Assembly (NCBI GenBank): GCA_032595685.2 | Contig: CP159373.1 | Coordinates: 1,323,001-1,387,000 of the forward strand | Direction of reading: 5' to 3' | Length of the DNA stretch: 64,000 nt | Source: Candidatus Electrothrix aestuarii | Lineage (GTDB): Bacteria; Desulfobacterota; Desulfobulbia; Desulfobulbales; Desulfobulbaceae | Part shown: positions 27,878-38,056 of the stretch, piece by piece | How the letters are laid out: every line of letters begins with the position of its first letter | Position numbering within the stretch: position 1 is the stretch's first letter | Position numbers and translations under genes: made by a program | Notes under the pieces: model-generated | The model's database searches: none | What the model was told of the DNA's origin: nothing | Seen by the model: only the letters and a program-made list of their open reading frames with translations

Positions 27878-28639
27878 ATGCTGGCACTTGATCAACTCTC
27901 CTTTGCCTTTAACGGCAGGCCCATCCTCCAGGATATCAGCTTTCGCCTGGGACGGGGTGAGATGGCAGCCCTGCTGGGCGTGAACGGATCGGGCAAGTCC
28001 ACCCTGCTCAAGACCATCAACGGTATCCTCAAGCCCAAACAGGGCACGGTGCTGGTGGAGGGCGTGTCTCTCAAGGGGATGTCCGGCAAGGAGATCGCCC
28101 GTCGGATCGGCTATATGCCGCAGAAAAGCGGTGGGGTGCTCTGCACGGTCTTTGATGCGGTGCTCCTGGGCAGGAAGCCCCATTTCGGGCGTACTGTCAC
28201 GCCCCGTGACCTGGAGGTGGTGGAAGACGTGCTGCAACGGCTGGATATGGAACGGCTGGCGCTACGCGAGACCACGGAGCTCTCTGGCGGCGAGTTGCAG
28301 AAGGTGGTCATTGCCCGGGCCCTGGTTCAGGAACCCAAGGTGCTGCTCCTGGATGAGCCGGTCAACCATTTGGACGTGCGCAATCAGCTGGAGACCATGT
28401 CCATCCTGCGAGAGGTCACCCTGGATCTGAACCTGCTCACCATCACCGTGCTCCATGACCTGACCATAGCCCTGCGCTATGCGGATCGTTTTGTCCTGAT
28501 TAAGGATGGGGGCCTGCACGCCTGCGGGGACCGCGAGGTCATGACGCCTGCGACTATTCGTGAGGTCTTTGGTATGCATGCCCTGATTCGGGAGATTGAT
28601 GGGATCCCGGTGGTGCTGCCGCTGGGGTCGGTGCAGTGA
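27878..28639 (+). CDS. ABC transporter ATPase, FecE/BtuD type
   Basis: 253 aa. Walker A G-V-N-G-S-G-K-S-T, signature L-S-G-G-E-L-Q, Walker B L-L-L-D-E-P and switch L-H-D-L are complete. It energises the FecCD permease. Its 3' half, with the following vapCB genes, is duplicated at 37361-38276. Confidence 0.92.
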   Translation: MLALDQLSFAFNGRPILQDISFRLGRGEMAALLGVNGSGKSTLLKTINGILKPKQGTVLVEGVSLKGMSGKEIARRIGYMPQKSGGVLCTVFDAVLLGRKPHFGRTVTPRDLEVVEDVLQRLDMERLALRETTELSGGELQKVVIARALVQEPKVLLLDEPVNHLDVRNQLETMSILREVTLDLNLLTITVLHDLTIALRYADRFVLIKDGGLHACGDREVMTPATIREVFGMHALIREIDGIPVVLPLGSVQ

Positions 28640-28664
28640 ATACCATCCCCTTGTGTCGGATGCT

Positions 28665-29054
28665 TTACCAGATGAGCTTGACTGGATAAGCGGGAAAGTT
28701 TTGGTCGCAGCTGATGACAGGCAGTCTTTCACAAATGGCTTGGGCAATAATCAGTCGATCAAATGGATCTCTGTGATGCAAAGGAAGATCCAGCAGCCGG
28801 GAAAGATGATCTGGATGTATCTGAAGCAGCTTGATCTGGTGCGTTTCGAGCTGCTCCGGGATAAGGGTAGCAAAGGGCTGGGCAAGTTCCAGTTTGCCTA
28901 TGTTGATTTTGATCGCGATCTCCCAGAGGGAGGCCAGACTCAGGTATAGACTGTTGTCAAAGTCCTCCATGAGGTCGCGGGCCGGACGGCTCAGACGCTC
29001 GCTACCGCCGATAAACCAAAGGAATGCGCAGGTATCAAGGAGCACCCGCATCAC
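28665..29054 (-). CDS. vapC: VapC-type PIN-domain toxin
   Basis: 129 aa. PIN acidic residues are visible in L-L-D-T-C-A-F-L-W, S-L-A-S-L-W-E-I-A-I-K and R-D-P-F-D-R-L-I-I-A-Q. Overlaps the antitoxin stop by four bases. PIN toxins are Mg-dependent ribonucleases; the target is unknown. Near-identical second copy at 37667. Confidence 0.88.
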   Translation of the reverse strand: MMRVLLDTCAFLWFIGGSERLSRPARDLMEDFDNSLYLSLASLWEIAIKINIGKLELAQPFATLIPEQLETHQIKLLQIHPDHLSRLLDLPLHHRDPFDRLIIAQAICERLPVISCDQNFPAYPVKLIW

Positions 29055-29275
29055 ATGTACTCCTTGAAATCGTCCGGGGTCTGATCGAAGTCATCGGCCA
29101 TACGAATCAGGCCCTTTGCGCTGCCGAACTGGCGCTTCTTGGCCGGTTTTTTCCGCACAGCCACCAGCCTGATAACGGGCATACCTTCCTGAGTAATGGT
29201 GATGTCACTGCCCGCAACCGTTTTTTTAAGCAGGTCGGCAAAGCAGGTCTCCGCCTTCTTGATATCTATGTTCAT
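29051..29275 (-). CDS. vapB: Phd/YefM-type antitoxin
   Basis: 74 aa, M-N-I-D-I-K-K-A-E-T-C-F-A-D-L-L typical of Phd/YefM N-terminal DNA-binding domains, with P-V-I-R-L-V and a toxin-neutralising acidic tail. Three copies exist in the window (29051, 38053, 57922). Confidence 0.88.
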   Translation of the reverse strand: MNIDIKKAETCFADLLKKTVAGSDITITQEGMPVIRLVAVRKKPAKKRQFGSAKGLIRMADDFDQTPDDFKEYM

Positions 29276-29325
29276 ACGTTCTCAATGCCTCCACCGGGTT
29301 CTTCCTTGCTCTGTCGCTTGTGATG

Positions 29326-29354
29326 ATTGTACTTGGTGTATTGCCTTTTATCAA
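29326..29354 (-). promoter_or_regulatory. Promoter of the first vapBC pair
   Basis: On the minus strand TTGATA, 17-bp spacer, TACAAT. The same boxes and spacing stand before the other two antitoxin copies. Confidence 0.7.
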
Positions 29355-29454
29355 GGGGTTAGCCCGACCGTACCTCGTAGCAGGCTGAAAGTAAAACCTG
29401 ACTTGACTTGGTTTCTCTGTCGATATTCCAGCTTGTGACTGCTTCCTCTCACCT

Positions 29455-29558
29455 AAGTACTCGACCAAAAATAACTTAACATTTTGAGTTGCCGATTTGC
29501 CTGTAAATAGGCGAATCAGCCAAATCCTTTTTGTTAAAATAATTTTGGTCGGGTACTT
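29455..29558. mobile_element. 104-bp MITE-like palindromic element
   Basis: Arms AAGTACTCGACCAAAA and TTTTGGTCGGGTACTT, with an inner hairpin GATTTGCCT/AGGCGAATC. Its right end supplies the stop codon of the neighbouring hypothetical gene. Confidence 0.6.
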
Positions 29559-30171
29559 ATCGCCGATCTGCTGACGGAGGAGGCGTGGCTCCTTTGATAA
29601 AGAGATCAAAAGCAAAGGCAAGAGGCCGTTCCTCCATGACTTTTAGCAGCTTTATGGCGTTAGCATAGTGACCCGTCTCAACAGCCCGCTTTGCCTCATC
29701 CTTGAGTCGCAGCACCTCTGGATCTTTCGACTGTATGGCTTCTACTTGGGCCAACAATTTCTTGTGGGCGGCGGCAATCTCCCGTAGCTTGGCATCTAAA
29801 TCGTTGCGAGGCACCTGTTGCTCATCTAGTATCCTGAAGAAGTTGGTAAGGGCCGCATCGGTCACGGCTAGTTCCCCTGCATAGTGGGCAAAGAGCTTCG
29901 GGTCAATCCCGCTTGTGTTGTAATTGTAGCTTACAGCCACATTGTCCCCGCCACCACTGTTCGTCTGGTGAATAGAATTGTCAGTGGTAACGTTCTTGTC
30001 CCCCCCGACATTATCCCCTTTGCCGCTGTGCGTTTGATGAACCGAGCTGTCAGGCGGCGGCAGAGGCGAGTCATTCCCCGCAGGCCAATAATGATTGATG
30101 ACCGCTCCAATGACTGCAACCGCCACTCCACTAAACAGCCAATCCTTATTCTTTTTGATCCAGGCAAGCAT
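29557..30171 (-). CDS. Membrane-anchored hypothetical with H-Q-T-x-S-G repeats
   Basis: 204 aa. Basic N-terminus and one helix at about 12-28, then a low-complexity linker with two copies of H-Q-T-[HN]-S-G-[KG]-G-D-N-V, followed by a helical domain. Similar G-D-N-V-x-G-D-K linkers occur in multidomain signalling and conflict proteins, but I cannot assign a family. The final R-R-stop is created by the MITE at 29455-29558, so the natural C-terminus may be missing. Confidence 0.55.
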   Translation of the reverse strand: MLAWIKKNKDWLFSGVAVAVIGAVINHYWPAGNDSPLPPPDSSVHQTHSGKGDNVGGDKNVTTDNSIHQTNSGGGDNVAVSYNYNTSGIDPKLFAHYAGELAVTDAALTNFFRILDEQQVPRNDLDAKLREIAAAHKKLLAQVEAIQSKDPEVLRLKDEAKRAVETGHYANAIKLLKVMEERPLAFAFDLFIKGATPPPSADRR

Positions 30172-30206
30172 GGTATATCTATCCTGTGCATGATATTAAT
30201 CCCTGT

Positions 30207-30277
30207 CATCCTTCTGTTACGCCAGCACGGGACAGGATACCAGCTCCGCCAGGAAGCGGCAAGGTCGTATAACTGCG
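30207..30277. repeat. Dispersed repeat, related copy near 42181
   Basis: TCATCCTTCTGTTACGCCAG through GCAAGGTCGTATAAC recurs at 42181-42250. The following 30300-30352 is a copy of the box that precedes the nickel-type promoters, here without the palindrome. Confidence 0.55.
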
Positions 30278-30373
30278 AACAGGTCACCTCCTCTCCCCCA
30301 CCCTCCGGGCAATCCACCCGACAAAATGAGCCTGTTGCCTTATTGCACGGGCGGAATCTTTGCAGGTAGTAGT

Positions 30374-30480
30374 TCACAGCTCTATAACCTCTTCCTCTAC
30401 CGCCTTTTTGAACGGCAACGCATCGTATGCAGGCGAAGACCACTCCTGCCTGCTCCAATATCCTTTTCGTATAATGACAA
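30374..30480 (-). pseudogene. C-terminal fragment of an MNT-type nucleotidyltransferase
   Basis: Reads S-R-Q-E-W-S-S-P-A-Y-D-A-L-P-F-K-K-A-V-E and a stop, matching the tail of the gene broken at 11.2-12.8 kb. Confidence 0.5.
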
Positions 30481-30521
30481 GGCAAACTGACTTTGTATAG
30501 TTGGTTTGCCTTGAATTGATT

Positions 30522-30550
30522 TTGGTGGTGTGGTTTTTTTGTGATATAAT
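30522..30550 (+). promoter_or_regulatory. Promoter of the usp-mrp operon
   Basis: TTGGTG, 17-bp spacer, TATAAT at 30545-30550, 42 bases before the stress-protein start. Confidence 0.55.
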
Positions 30551-30592
30551 GGGTTTTATCAATTGGGAATTAAGCACTACCGAGGAGACATC

Positions 30593-31540
30593 ATGAAACG
30601 TTTTAAGAATATTCTATTGGTTTTTAATGAAAGCACGCAGAACAAAGCGACGATTGAGCAAGCTAAAGATCTCTGCAAACGAAATCAGGCACGCCTGACA
30701 GTTGTTAATGTTGTTGAAGACGTGTTACGTGCAGGAGACCAGGGGCCAACCCCGGAAGTGTTATCCTCATTGCACTCTCATGACCTTGAGATTCGCAAGC
30801 AAGACCTGGAGCAACTTGTTGAACCCGTCCGGCAGGAGGGTATTCAAGTAGCAACGAAAGTGATTACAGGTACACCGTTTCTACAAATCATTCGGGAAGT
30901 ACTGCGCTTCAAACACGATCTGGTCATTATGACCGCCGACGGTAATGGTGGTTTAAGAGAACGTGTATTTTGTAGTACCTCCATGCACTTGATGCGTAAA
31001 TCTCCCTGCCCGGTGTGGGTGGTCAAACCGGATCATTCTGGTCACTACGCCCGCATCTTGGCGGCAGTGGACCCCGATTCTGACAAACAAAAAAACGAAC
31101 TGGCCATCAAAATTATGGATCTGGCCACTTCTAAGGCTCTGTGCTATAACGCTGAACTACACATTGTCAACGCCTGGACCTTGTATGGGGAATCTCTTTT
31201 AACGCACGGACGTGCCCAGATTCCACCGACTGAATTAGAAAAGTTGTTGCGCCGAACCGAAAGCGAGCACAAAGATGCGTTGGATAAACTGCTGTCCAGA
31301 TATGACCTGGAAAAGCTACAACACAAAATCCATTTCCTGAAAGGCGAAGCCAAAAATATTATTCCCGCCTTAGCTGAACAAAACAACATTGGTTTGATTG
31401 TAATGGGCACAGTGGGTCGCACCGGTGTTCCCGGTTTTTTCATCGGAAATACCGCTGAGAATGTACTCAATCAGGTAAACAGCTCGGTGATGGCCGTTAA
31501 ACCCGAAGGATTTGTCACTCCGGTCAAACTGGATGAATAA
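30593..31540 (+). CDS. Tandem universal stress protein
   Basis: 315 aa from the ATG at 30593 (GAGGAG seven bases upstream). Two Usp domains, about residues 1-150 and 155-310; the second keeps the nucleotide-binding pattern M-G-T-V-G-R-T-G then G-N-T-A-E-N-V-L. First gene of the operon with mrpA-G, 12 bases before mrpA. A regulatory or protective role under ion or pH stress is inferred from this context. Confidence 0.88.
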   Translation: MKRFKNILLVFNESTQNKATIEQAKDLCKRNQARLTVVNVVEDVLRAGDQGPTPEVLSSLHSHDLEIRKQDLEQLVEPVRQEGIQVATKVITGTPFLQIIREVLRFKHDLVIMTADGNGGLRERVFCSTSMHLMRKSPCPVWVVKPDHSGHYARILAAVDPDSDKQKNELAIKIMDLATSKALCYNAELHIVNAWTLYGESLLTHGRAQIPPTELEKLLRRTESEHKDALDKLLSRYDLEKLQHKIHFLKGEAKNIIPALAEQNNIGLIVMGTVGRTGVPGFFIGNTAENVLNQVNSSVMAVKPEGFVTPVKLDE

Positions 31541-31552
31541 CGAGACGTGAAC

Positions 31553-33862
31553 ATGACACCTGCCATTGCTTCCGAACAACAACCCGCCAACGGCAAATCC
31601 CGGTTGCATCGTCTCAACCCGGGATGGTTTGTTGCCCTGTTGCCGCTGAGTCTCACCCTCTTATTTGCCGGTTTGATTGGCCGGGTGGCTGCTGGTGAGG
31701 TCATCACCTTCAGCTACCCCTGGGTGCCCAGTCTGGGCGTCAACCTTTCTTTTTATATTGACGGTCTGAGTCTGGTTTTTGCCCTGCTCATCAGCGGCAT
31801 CGGCACCCTGGTGATAATTTACGCCGGAGGGTACCTGGCCGGGCATCCACAGTTGGGCCGGTTTTACATCTACCTGCTGCTTTTTATGACCGCCATGCTG
31901 GGGCTGGTGCTGTCGGGCAACATCATCGCTCTGTTTGTGTTTTGGGAACTGACCAGCCTGAGTTCTTACTTGCTGATTGGCTTCAACCATTGTCAGCCCA
32001 AAGCCAGAGCATCGGCGCTGCAAGCATTGCTGATAACCGGAGGAGGTGGGCTGGCCTTGCTGGCCGGTCTGGTGCTGTTGGGACAGGTTGGCGGCAGTTG
32101 GGAACTCTCCAACCTGTTAACTCAGGACATAGTCATTCAAAATCACCCGCTATACCTGCCTATCATCTTGCTTTTCCTGTTGGGCGCATTCACCAAATCG
32201 GCTCAATTTCCGTTTCATATCTGGCTGCCCAACGCCATGGCTGCGCCTACGCCGGTGAGTGCCTACCTGCACTCAGCCACTATGGTGAAAGCGGGCATTT
32301 TTCTGCTGGCTCGCTTTAACCCAATTTTGGGCAATACGCCAATCTGGCAATGCAGCCTGACCGCTACCGGGGCCGTCACTATGCTCTTGGGTGCTTACCT
32401 GGCCTGGCAACAAACCGATTTGAAGCGTATTCTGGCCTACTCTACCATCAGCGCCTTGGGCACATTGGTGTTACTGCTGGGCGTAGGTACGGCAATAGCG
32501 GTCAAAGCGGCGGTTGTTTTTCTGATCGTTCACTCGTTGTACAAGGGTGCGCTCTTTATGGCCGCCGGTGCCATTGACCACGAAACAGGCACGCGCGACA
32601 TCAACCAACTGCGTGGCTTGCGCCGGGTAATGCCCATCACCTTTGTGGCCGTCACCCTGGCGGCCCTCTCGATGGCCGGGGCGCTGCCCTTGTTTCTAGG
32701 CTACATTGGCAAAAAGCTCATTTATGAGGCTGCGCTGACCGCGCCATCGGCGGCTTGGCTGCTGACCGGATCGGTGCTGTTGACCAACACGTTCACCGTG
32801 GTGGTGGCCGGACTGGTAGCCGTGCGCCCCTTTTGGGGACGACTCAAGCCTACACCCAAACCGGCTCACGAAGCACCCCTCAGCTTGTGGCTGGGGCCGC
32901 TGCTCTTGGCCGGGCTGGGGCTGTTACTCGTGGGGCTGCTGGAATTTGTACCCAGCAGCCTGTTGACCCCATTTTTGGCAACCTCGGCCACAGCTATTGC
33001 CGATGAATTGGTACGGGTCAAGCTGGCCGCCTGGAGCGGGGTCAACGCCATTTTCTGGCTCAGCCTGGCTACCTTGCTCGCCGGAATTGGCCTATACACC
33101 GGACGCAACGGATTGCGTCGTTTGCTCTCACCTGCCAATGCTTTAACCGCCATCGGGCCGGAGCGTATTTATGAGCGGACGCTGGCCGGATTGCAAATCG
33201 TTGCTACCGGACAAACCCGCTTGTTGCAGCATGGGTATTTGCCGCTCTACCTGCTAACCATCGTCCTCACCGCCACCGGATTGATTGGTTACACGCTCCT
33301 GACTCGCTACGGCTTGAATATCGGAACTCATTGGTCGGGAGTGCGGGTGCATGAAATAACGGTGGCGGTTATTATTTTGTTGGCTACAGGAGCAGCAGTA
33401 GTTTCTAACTCTCGACTGGCTACCATTGCCGCTTTGGGCATGATCGGCTATGGGCTGTCGCTGCTGTTTGTTTTTTACGGTGCGCCCGATCTGGCGATGA
33501 CCCAACTGGCCGTCGAAACTCTGACCGTCATCATCCTGGCTCTGACGCTGTACCATTTGCCGGGCTTTTCCCGGTTGAGCAGTACGACCGATCGTACCCG
33601 CGATGCGCTGGTGGCACTGACGGTTGGTGGATTAGTGTCGGTGCTGGTATTGACGGTTCTGACAGTACCGATGCAGTCGCGTCTGACACCTTTCTTTGCT
33701 GAAAACAGCGCCCCCCTGGCAAAAGGGCGCAACATTGTGAACGTTATCCTGGTTGATTTCCGTGCGCTCGATACCCTGGGTGAGATCACGGTGCTGGCTG
33801 TGGCCGCCATTGGCATTTACGCGCTGCTGAAACAACAAAAACAAAATGAGCAAAATGAATAA
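31553..33862 (+). CDS. mrpA: Mrp Na+/H+ antiporter subunit A
   Basis: 769 aa from ATG 31553 (GTG at 31547 possible). About 20 helices. The Nuo L/M/N-like core ([20 protein letters not shown] and H-S-A-T-M-V-K-A-G) is followed by the MbhD/MbhE-like C-terminus ([12 protein letters not shown] and [10 protein letters not shown]). It is the large proton-channel subunit of a seven-subunit monovalent cation/proton antiporter in the inner membrane. Confidence 0.95.
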   Translation: MTPAIASEQQPANGKSRLHRLNPGWFVALLPLSLTLLFAGLIGRVAAGEVITFSYPWVPSLGVNLSFYIDGLSLVFALLISGIGTLVIIYAGGYLAGHPQLGRFYIYLLLFMTAMLGLVLSGNIIALFVFWELTSLSSYLLIGFNHCQPKARASALQALLITGGGGLALLAGLVLLGQVGGSWELSNLLTQDIVIQNHPLYLPIILLFLLGAFTKSAQFPFHIWLPNAMAAPTPVSAYLHSATMVKAGIFLLARFNPILGNTPIWQCSLTATGAVTMLLGAYLAWQQTDLKRILAYSTISALGTLVLLLGVGTAIAVKAAVVFLIVHSLYKGALFMAAGAIDHETGTRDINQLRGLRRVMPITFVAVTLAALSMAGALPLFLGYIGKKLIYEAALTAPSAAWLLTGSVLLTNTFTVVVAGLVAVRPFWGRLKPTPKPAHEAPLSLWLGPLLLAGLGLLLVGLLEFVPSSLLTPFLATSATAIADELVRVKLAAWSGVNAIFWLSLATLLAGIGLYTGRNGLRRLLSPANALTAIGPERIYERTLAGLQIVATGQTRLLQHGYLPLYLLTIVLTATGLIGYTLLTRYGLNIGTHWSGVRVHEITVAVIILLATGAAVVSNSRLATIAALGMIGYGLSLLFVFYGAPDLAMTQLAVETLTVIILALTLYHLPGFSRLSSTTDRTRDALVALTVGGLVSVLVLTVLTVPMQSRLTPFFAENSAPLAKGRNIVNVILVDFRALDTLGEITVLAVAAIGIYALLKQQKQNEQNE

Positions 33863-34358
33863 ATTACCTGCGCCTGCGCACCGAGTTGGGCGCTTACCAG
33901 AGAGGACAGCATTGATGCATTCTATGATCTTATCAACGGCAACTCGCTATCTGTTGCCTTTGCTGTTGATGTTCTCGATTTTCCTGTTGCTACGGGGCCA
34001 TAATGAGCCGGGTGGCGGGTTTACCGGCGGCTTGGTTGCCGCTGCGGCACTGGTTCTGTACGGCCTGGCTCTGGGCCTGCGCTCTGCACGGCAACTGCTG
34101 GGCATTGACCCACGCATGCTCATTTATGTTGGCTTACTAACAGCGGTGGTGAGCGGTTTGCCGGGCCTATTGAGCGGGCAGGTGTTTATGACCGGTCTGT
34201 GGAGCACCCAAACCCTGCCCGTCATCGGCAAGCTGGGTACGCCGCTGCTGTTTGATGTGGGCGTTTATCTGGTGGTCATTGGTGTTACGCTGACCATTAT
34301 TTTTGCCCTCATGGAAAATGAAACCGACTCCAAGACCGGTTCTATTAAGGAGGAATGA
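33846..34358 (+). CDS. mrpB: Mrp Na+/H+ antiporter subunit B
   Basis: 170 aa as drawn; the Met at 33915 (M-H-S-M-I-L, with GAGAGGAC upstream) fits other MrpB proteins better. Conserved [18 protein letters not shown] is diagnostic. Four to five helices; assembles with A. Confidence 0.93.
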   Translation: MSKMNKLPAPAHRVGRLPERTALMHSMILSTATRYLLPLLLMFSIFLLLRGHNEPGGGFTGGLVAAAALVLYGLALGLRSARQLLGIDPRMLIYVGLLTAVVSGLPGLLSGQVFMTGLWSTQTLPVIGKLGTPLLFDVGVYLVVIGVTLTIIFALMENETDSKTGSIKEE

Positions 34359-34708
34359 CCGTGGAAATTGTACTGGCCTTGGTTATTGGCGGGCTGTTTG
34401 CCGGGGGCGTTTATATGCTGCTGCGGCGTAATCTGGTCAAGTTGCTGGTGGGGCTGATTCTGCTGGGGCACGGTGCCAACCTGCTCATCTTTTTGATGGG
34501 CCGCCTCATTCCCGGTCGACCTCCGCTTGTTCCGGTGAACGCAACCCAACCCGTTGGACTCTTTGCCGACCCGCTGCCGCAGGCCTTGGTGCTCACGGCT
34601 ATTGTGATTGGTTTTGGCCTGCAAGCCTTTGCCCTGGTGTTGGCCCGCCGCCTCTACCAGTCGGCGCACACCGATGACCTGGACCAACTGAGAACAACCG
34701 AAACTTGA
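34355..34708 (+). CDS. mrpC: Mrp Na+/H+ antiporter subunit C
   Basis: 117 aa, NuoK-like, three helices; contains [12 protein letters not shown] and [14 protein letters not shown] typical of MrpC. ATGA overlap with mrpB. Confidence 0.94.
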   Translation: MTVEIVLALVIGGLFAGGVYMLLRRNLVKLLVGLILLGHGANLLIFLMGRLIPGRPPLVPVNATQPVGLFADPLPQALVLTAIVIGFGLQAFALVLARRLYQSAHTDDLDQLRTTET

Positions 34709-34721
34709 TAAGGACCTGCCG

Positions 34722-36227
34722 ATGAATATTTTTGTTTTGCTGCCAATTCTCATTCCCTTGATCACGACCATCGGCGTACTCTTGGCCCGTCAGCGACCTC
34801 GTCTCCGGCGTAATCTAAGCCTGGGCGGGGCCGGGCTGCTGCTTATTGTCGCCATTGAGCTGCTGGTGCTGGTATGGCGTGATGGCATCCAGGTCATCCA
34901 GGTAGGGGAATGGGCTGCGCCCTTTGGCATCACCCTGGTGGCTGATCTGTTCAGTGCCATGATGGTACTCCTGGCAGCCGTAATGGGCCTGGGTGTTATC
35001 ATTTACAGCCAGGCCACCGCAGAACAGCGAGCCGAACATTTTGGCTATTCGGCTTTGTTACATTTCATACTGATGGGCGTCAATGGTGCATTTCTGACAG
35101 GCGATATGTTTAACTTGTATGTCTGGTTTGAACTGCTGTTGATCGCCTCCTTTGTGCTTCTGGTGTTGGGTGGTCGGCGCGATCAGTTAGAAGGCACCTT
35201 CAAATACGTAGCCATCAACTTGTTCGGTTCGATATTGTTTTTGGTGGCCGTGGGAATTCTGTACGGGGTAGCCGGCACCCTGAATATGGCTGATTTGGCT
35301 GACCAACTTAACAGCCTGCCCTCGGGACTGGTTACCACGCTGGCGATGCTGTTTCTGGTGGCCTTCGGGATCAAGGCCGGGGCTTTTCCGCTCTTTTTCT
35401 GGCTGCCGGCCTCGTATCACACCGCTCCGGCGGCGTTGCTGGCTTTGTTTGCCGGGTTGATGACCAAAGTTGGCGTTTATGCGCTGGTGCGGGTATTTAC
35501 TCTGTTTTTTACGCAAGACACTGGCTACACACATACCCTTATTTTGATCATTGCCGGTTTCACTATGGTGACCGGCGTGTTGGGTGCTGTGGCTCAAACC
35601 GAGTTTCGCAAGCTGCTGTCGTTCCACATTATCAGCCAGATTGGTTATCTGCTGATGGGCCTGGGTCTGTTCAGTACGGCAGCGTTAGGTGGTGCGGTCT
35701 ACTTTATGGTGCATGTCATCCTGGCTAAGTCGGCCCTGTTTCTGGTAGGCGGCATCATTTACAAACTGCGCGGTACTTATAATTTGAAGCAACTAGGCGG
35801 TTTATCCATTCTCTATCCGGGGCTGGCCTTACTGTTTCTCATTCCAGCGTTGTCGCTGGCCGGTATCCCGCCGTTATCCGGTTTTTGGGCCAAATTTGCC
35901 CTGGTTCAGGCCGGACTGGCCGCCGAGCAGTATGTGATTGTGGCCGTGTCATTGGGTGTTAGTCTTTTGACACTGTTCTCCATGACCAAAATTTGGGCTG
36001 AGGTTTTTTGGAAAGACCAACCCGGTAAAGAGACACCTGTTCAAGCGGTCAGCTTTATACCCCACCAAGCCGGGGTGTCGATGCTGGTGCCGGTGGGCGT
36101 ACTGGCGGCTATTTTGGTGGTTATAGGACTGCTGGCCGAACCACTGGTAAACCTGTCATTGCTGGTGGCCGGACAATTGCTGAACCCGGCCGATTACATT
36201 GAGACCGTGCTGGGAGGCGTATTGTAA
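34722..36227 (+). CDS. mrpD: Mrp Na+/H+ antiporter subunit D
   Basis: 501 aa, about 14 helices, NuoN-like: [17 protein letters not shown] and L-P-A-S-Y-H-T-A-P. It forms one of the proton channels. Starts 13 bases after mrpC, with an AAGGA site. Confidence 0.95.
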   Translation: MNIFVLLPILIPLITTIGVLLARQRPRLRRNLSLGGAGLLLIVAIELLVLVWRDGIQVIQVGEWAAPFGITLVADLFSAMMVLLAAVMGLGVIIYSQATAEQRAEHFGYSALLHFILMGVNGAFLTGDMFNLYVWFELLLIASFVLLVLGGRRDQLEGTFKYVAINLFGSILFLVAVGILYGVAGTLNMADLADQLNSLPSGLVTTLAMLFLVAFGIKAGAFPLFFWLPASYHTAPAALLALFAGLMTKVGVYALVRVFTLFFTQDTGYTHTLILIIAGFTMVTGVLGAVAQTEFRKLLSFHIISQIGYLLMGLGLFSTAALGGAVYFMVHVILAKSALFLVGGIIYKLRGTYNLKQLGGLSILYPGLALLFLIPALSLAGIPPLSGFWAKFALVQAGLAAEQYVIVAVSLGVSLLTLFSMTKIWAEVFWKDQPGKETPVQAVSFIPHQAGVSMLVPVGVLAAILVVIGLLAEPLVNLSLLVAGQLLNPADYIETVLGGVL

Positions 36228-36694
36228 TGTTGCTCTTGAATCTTTTACTGGCCCTGGCCTGGGTGGCCCTTACCGGACAGTTGACGCCTGTGAACTTTGG
36301 CTTTGGTTTTGTGGTGGGCTTCCTGTTGCTCTGGTTGCTTCGACACGCCTATGGGGAGTTGAGCTATTTCAGAAAAGTATGGCAGATCATCAAATTTATC
36401 GGTTTCTTTATCTGGCAACTGTTGTTGTCCAACCTGCGGGTTGCCTATGAAGTAGTTACCCCGCCCCACACGATGCGCCCAGCCATCGTTGCCGTGCCGC
36501 TGGATGTGAAGCATCCTGCCGCAGTGACGCTGCTGGCTAATCTGATCACCCTGACGCCCGGCACATTAACCCTGGACGTAGCACCCAACGGCAAAACTCT
36601 CTATGTCCACGCCATGTATGTGCAAGATGCCGACACGTTCCGCAGAGAAATCAAAGAAGGATTTGAATGCTACATCAAGGAGATTTTTGAATGA
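36227..36694 (+). CDS. mrpE: Mrp Na+/H+ antiporter subunit E
   Basis: 155 aa, two N-terminal helices, then the conserved soluble part with L-T-P-G-T-L-T-L-D-V. TAATG overlap with mrpD. Confidence 0.93.
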   Translation: MLLLNLLLALAWVALTGQLTPVNFGFGFVVGFLLLWLLRHAYGELSYFRKVWQIIKFIGFFIWQLLLSNLRVAYEVVTPPHTMRPAIVAVPLDVKHPAAVTLLANLITLTPGTLTLDVAPNGKTLYVHAMYVQDADTFRREIKEGFECYIKEIFE

Positions 36695-36978
36695 GTTTAC
36701 CGACCTTTGTTGTACTGGTGATTCTGCCGGTGTTGAGCCTGGCGCTCTTGTTAACCTTTGCCCGTTTGCTCCTCGGTCCCAGTCTGCCCGATCGGGTGAT
36801 AGCCCTGGATATGACCGCTACGTTGAGCATTGCTGTTGTGGCGGTTTACGCCCTGGCTACCGGCCAACCAGCACTACTGGATGTAGCCATTGTCTTGGCC
36901 TTACTGGTCTTTCTGGGTACGGTGGGCTTTGCCTATTATATTGAACGGCGGGGAAAACTGGAGGTTGGCGAAGAATGA
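36691..36978 (+). CDS. mrpF: Mrp Na+/H+ antiporter subunit F
   Basis: 95 aa, three helices, with L-L-G-P-S-L-P-D-R-V-I-A-L-D typical of MrpF/PhaF. Four-base overlap with mrpE. Confidence 0.93.
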   Translation: MSLPTFVVLVILPVLSLALLLTFARLLLGPSLPDRVIALDMTATLSIAVVAVYALATGQPALLDVAIVLALLVFLGTVGFAYYIERRGKLEVGEE

Positions 36979-37037
36979 ACCCGGTGATTTGTACCGGTCT
37001 CTCATCTTCTCATCTCTATCAAACAGGAGAGTTTATA

Positions 37038-37352
37038 ATGCAATTTTTTATCAGTACCCTACTTATAACCATTGGCTCACTTTTTATTCTACTGGCTGGC
37101 GTGGGCCTGGTACGGATGCCCGACCTCTTCTTGCGGGTGTCGGTCTCAACCAAGGCGGCCACATTGGGCGTAGGTGCTACCTTGCTGGGCGTTGCTTTCT
37201 ATTTTGGCGATTTTGCTACCTTTATCCGCGCCGGGGGCATCATTGTGTTTTTGCTGCTGACCGCACCGGTTGCGGCCCATCGCATTGGCCGGGCCGCCTA
37301 TCAAGATGGCGTGCCGTTGTGGGAGAAAACCAAGTTTGATGACTTACGCTGA
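37038..37352 (+). CDS. mrpG: Mrp Na+/H+ antiporter subunit G
   Basis: 104 aa from the ATG at 37038, behind AGGAGA; an upstream ATG at 36975 overlapping mrpF is possible. G-V-G-L-V-R-M-P-D-L-F-L-R is diagnostic. Last gene of the set; the duplicated fecE remnant begins 9 bases downstream. Confidence 0.92.
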   Translation: MQFFISTLLITIGSLFILLAGVGLVRMPDLFLRVSVSTKAATLGVGATLLGVAFYFGDFATFIRAGGIIVFLLLTAPVAAHRIGRAAYQDGVPLWEKTKFDDLR

Positions 37353-37360
37353 CATTACAG

Positions 37361-37641
37361 CCCCATTTGGGCCGTACTGTCACGCCCCGTGATCTGGAAG
37401 TAGTGGAAGACGTGCTGCAACGGCTGGATATGGATCTGGCGGTGAATTACAAAAAGTGGTTATTGCCCGTGCCCTGCGCTATGCGGATCGTTTTGTCCTG
37501 ATTAAGGATGGGGGCCTGCACGCCTGCGGGGACCGTGAGGTCATGACGCCTGCGACTATTCGTGAGGTCTTTGGTATGCATGCCCTGATTCGGGAGATTG
37601 ATGGGATCCTGGTGGTGCTGCCGCTGGGGTCGGTGCAGTGA
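37361..37641 (+). pseudogene. Decayed duplicate of the FecE-type ATPase
   Basis: Homologous to 28178-28639 but with two internal deletions that remove the signature motif and Walker B; the last 55 codons (R-Y-A-D-R-F-V-L-I-K-D-G) are intact. Part of the right-hand repeat bracketing the mrp genes. Confidence 0.8.
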
Positions 37642-37666
37642 ATACCATCCCCTTGTGTCGGATGCT

Positions 37667-38056
37667 TTACCAGATGAGCTTGACTGGATAAGAGGGAAAG
37701 TTTTGGTCGCAGCTGATGATAGGCAGTCTTTCACAAATGGCTTGGGCAATAATCAGTCGATCAAACGGATCTCTGTGATGCAGGGGAAGATCCAGCAGCT
37801 GGGAAAGATGATCTGGATGTATCTGAAGCAGCTTGATCTGGTGCGTTTCGAGCTGCTCCGGGATAAGGGTAGCAAAGGGCTGGGCAAGTTCCAGTTTGCC
37901 TATGTTGATTTTGATCGCGATCTCCCAGAGGGAGGCCAGACTCAGGTATAGACTGTTGTCAAAGTCCTCCATGAGGTCGCGGGCCGGACGGCTCAGACGC
38001 TCGCTACCGCCGATAAACCAAAGGAATGCGCAGGTATCAAGGAGCACCCGCATCAC
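37667..38056 (-). CDS. vapC: VapC-type PIN-domain toxin, second copy
   Basis: 129 aa, nearly identical to the copy at 28665 (for example P-I-I-S instead of P-V-I-S near the end). All PIN acidic residues kept. Confidence 0.86.
   Translation of the reverse strand: MMRVLLDTCAFLWFIGGSERLSRPARDLMEDFDNSLYLSLASLWEIAIKINIGKLELAQPFATLIPEQLETHQIKLLQIHPDHLSQLLDLPLHHRDPFDRLIIAQAICERLPIISCDQNFPSYPVKLIW

Larger units (their letters stand above)
28178..29279. repeat. Left copy of the fecE-vapCB direct repeat
   Basis: From mid-fecE through vapC and vapB, highly similar to 37361-38276 in the same orientation. The right copy lacks two internal pieces of fecE. The pair brackets the 204-aa hypothetical, the stress protein and the mrp genes. 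Confidence 0.8.
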
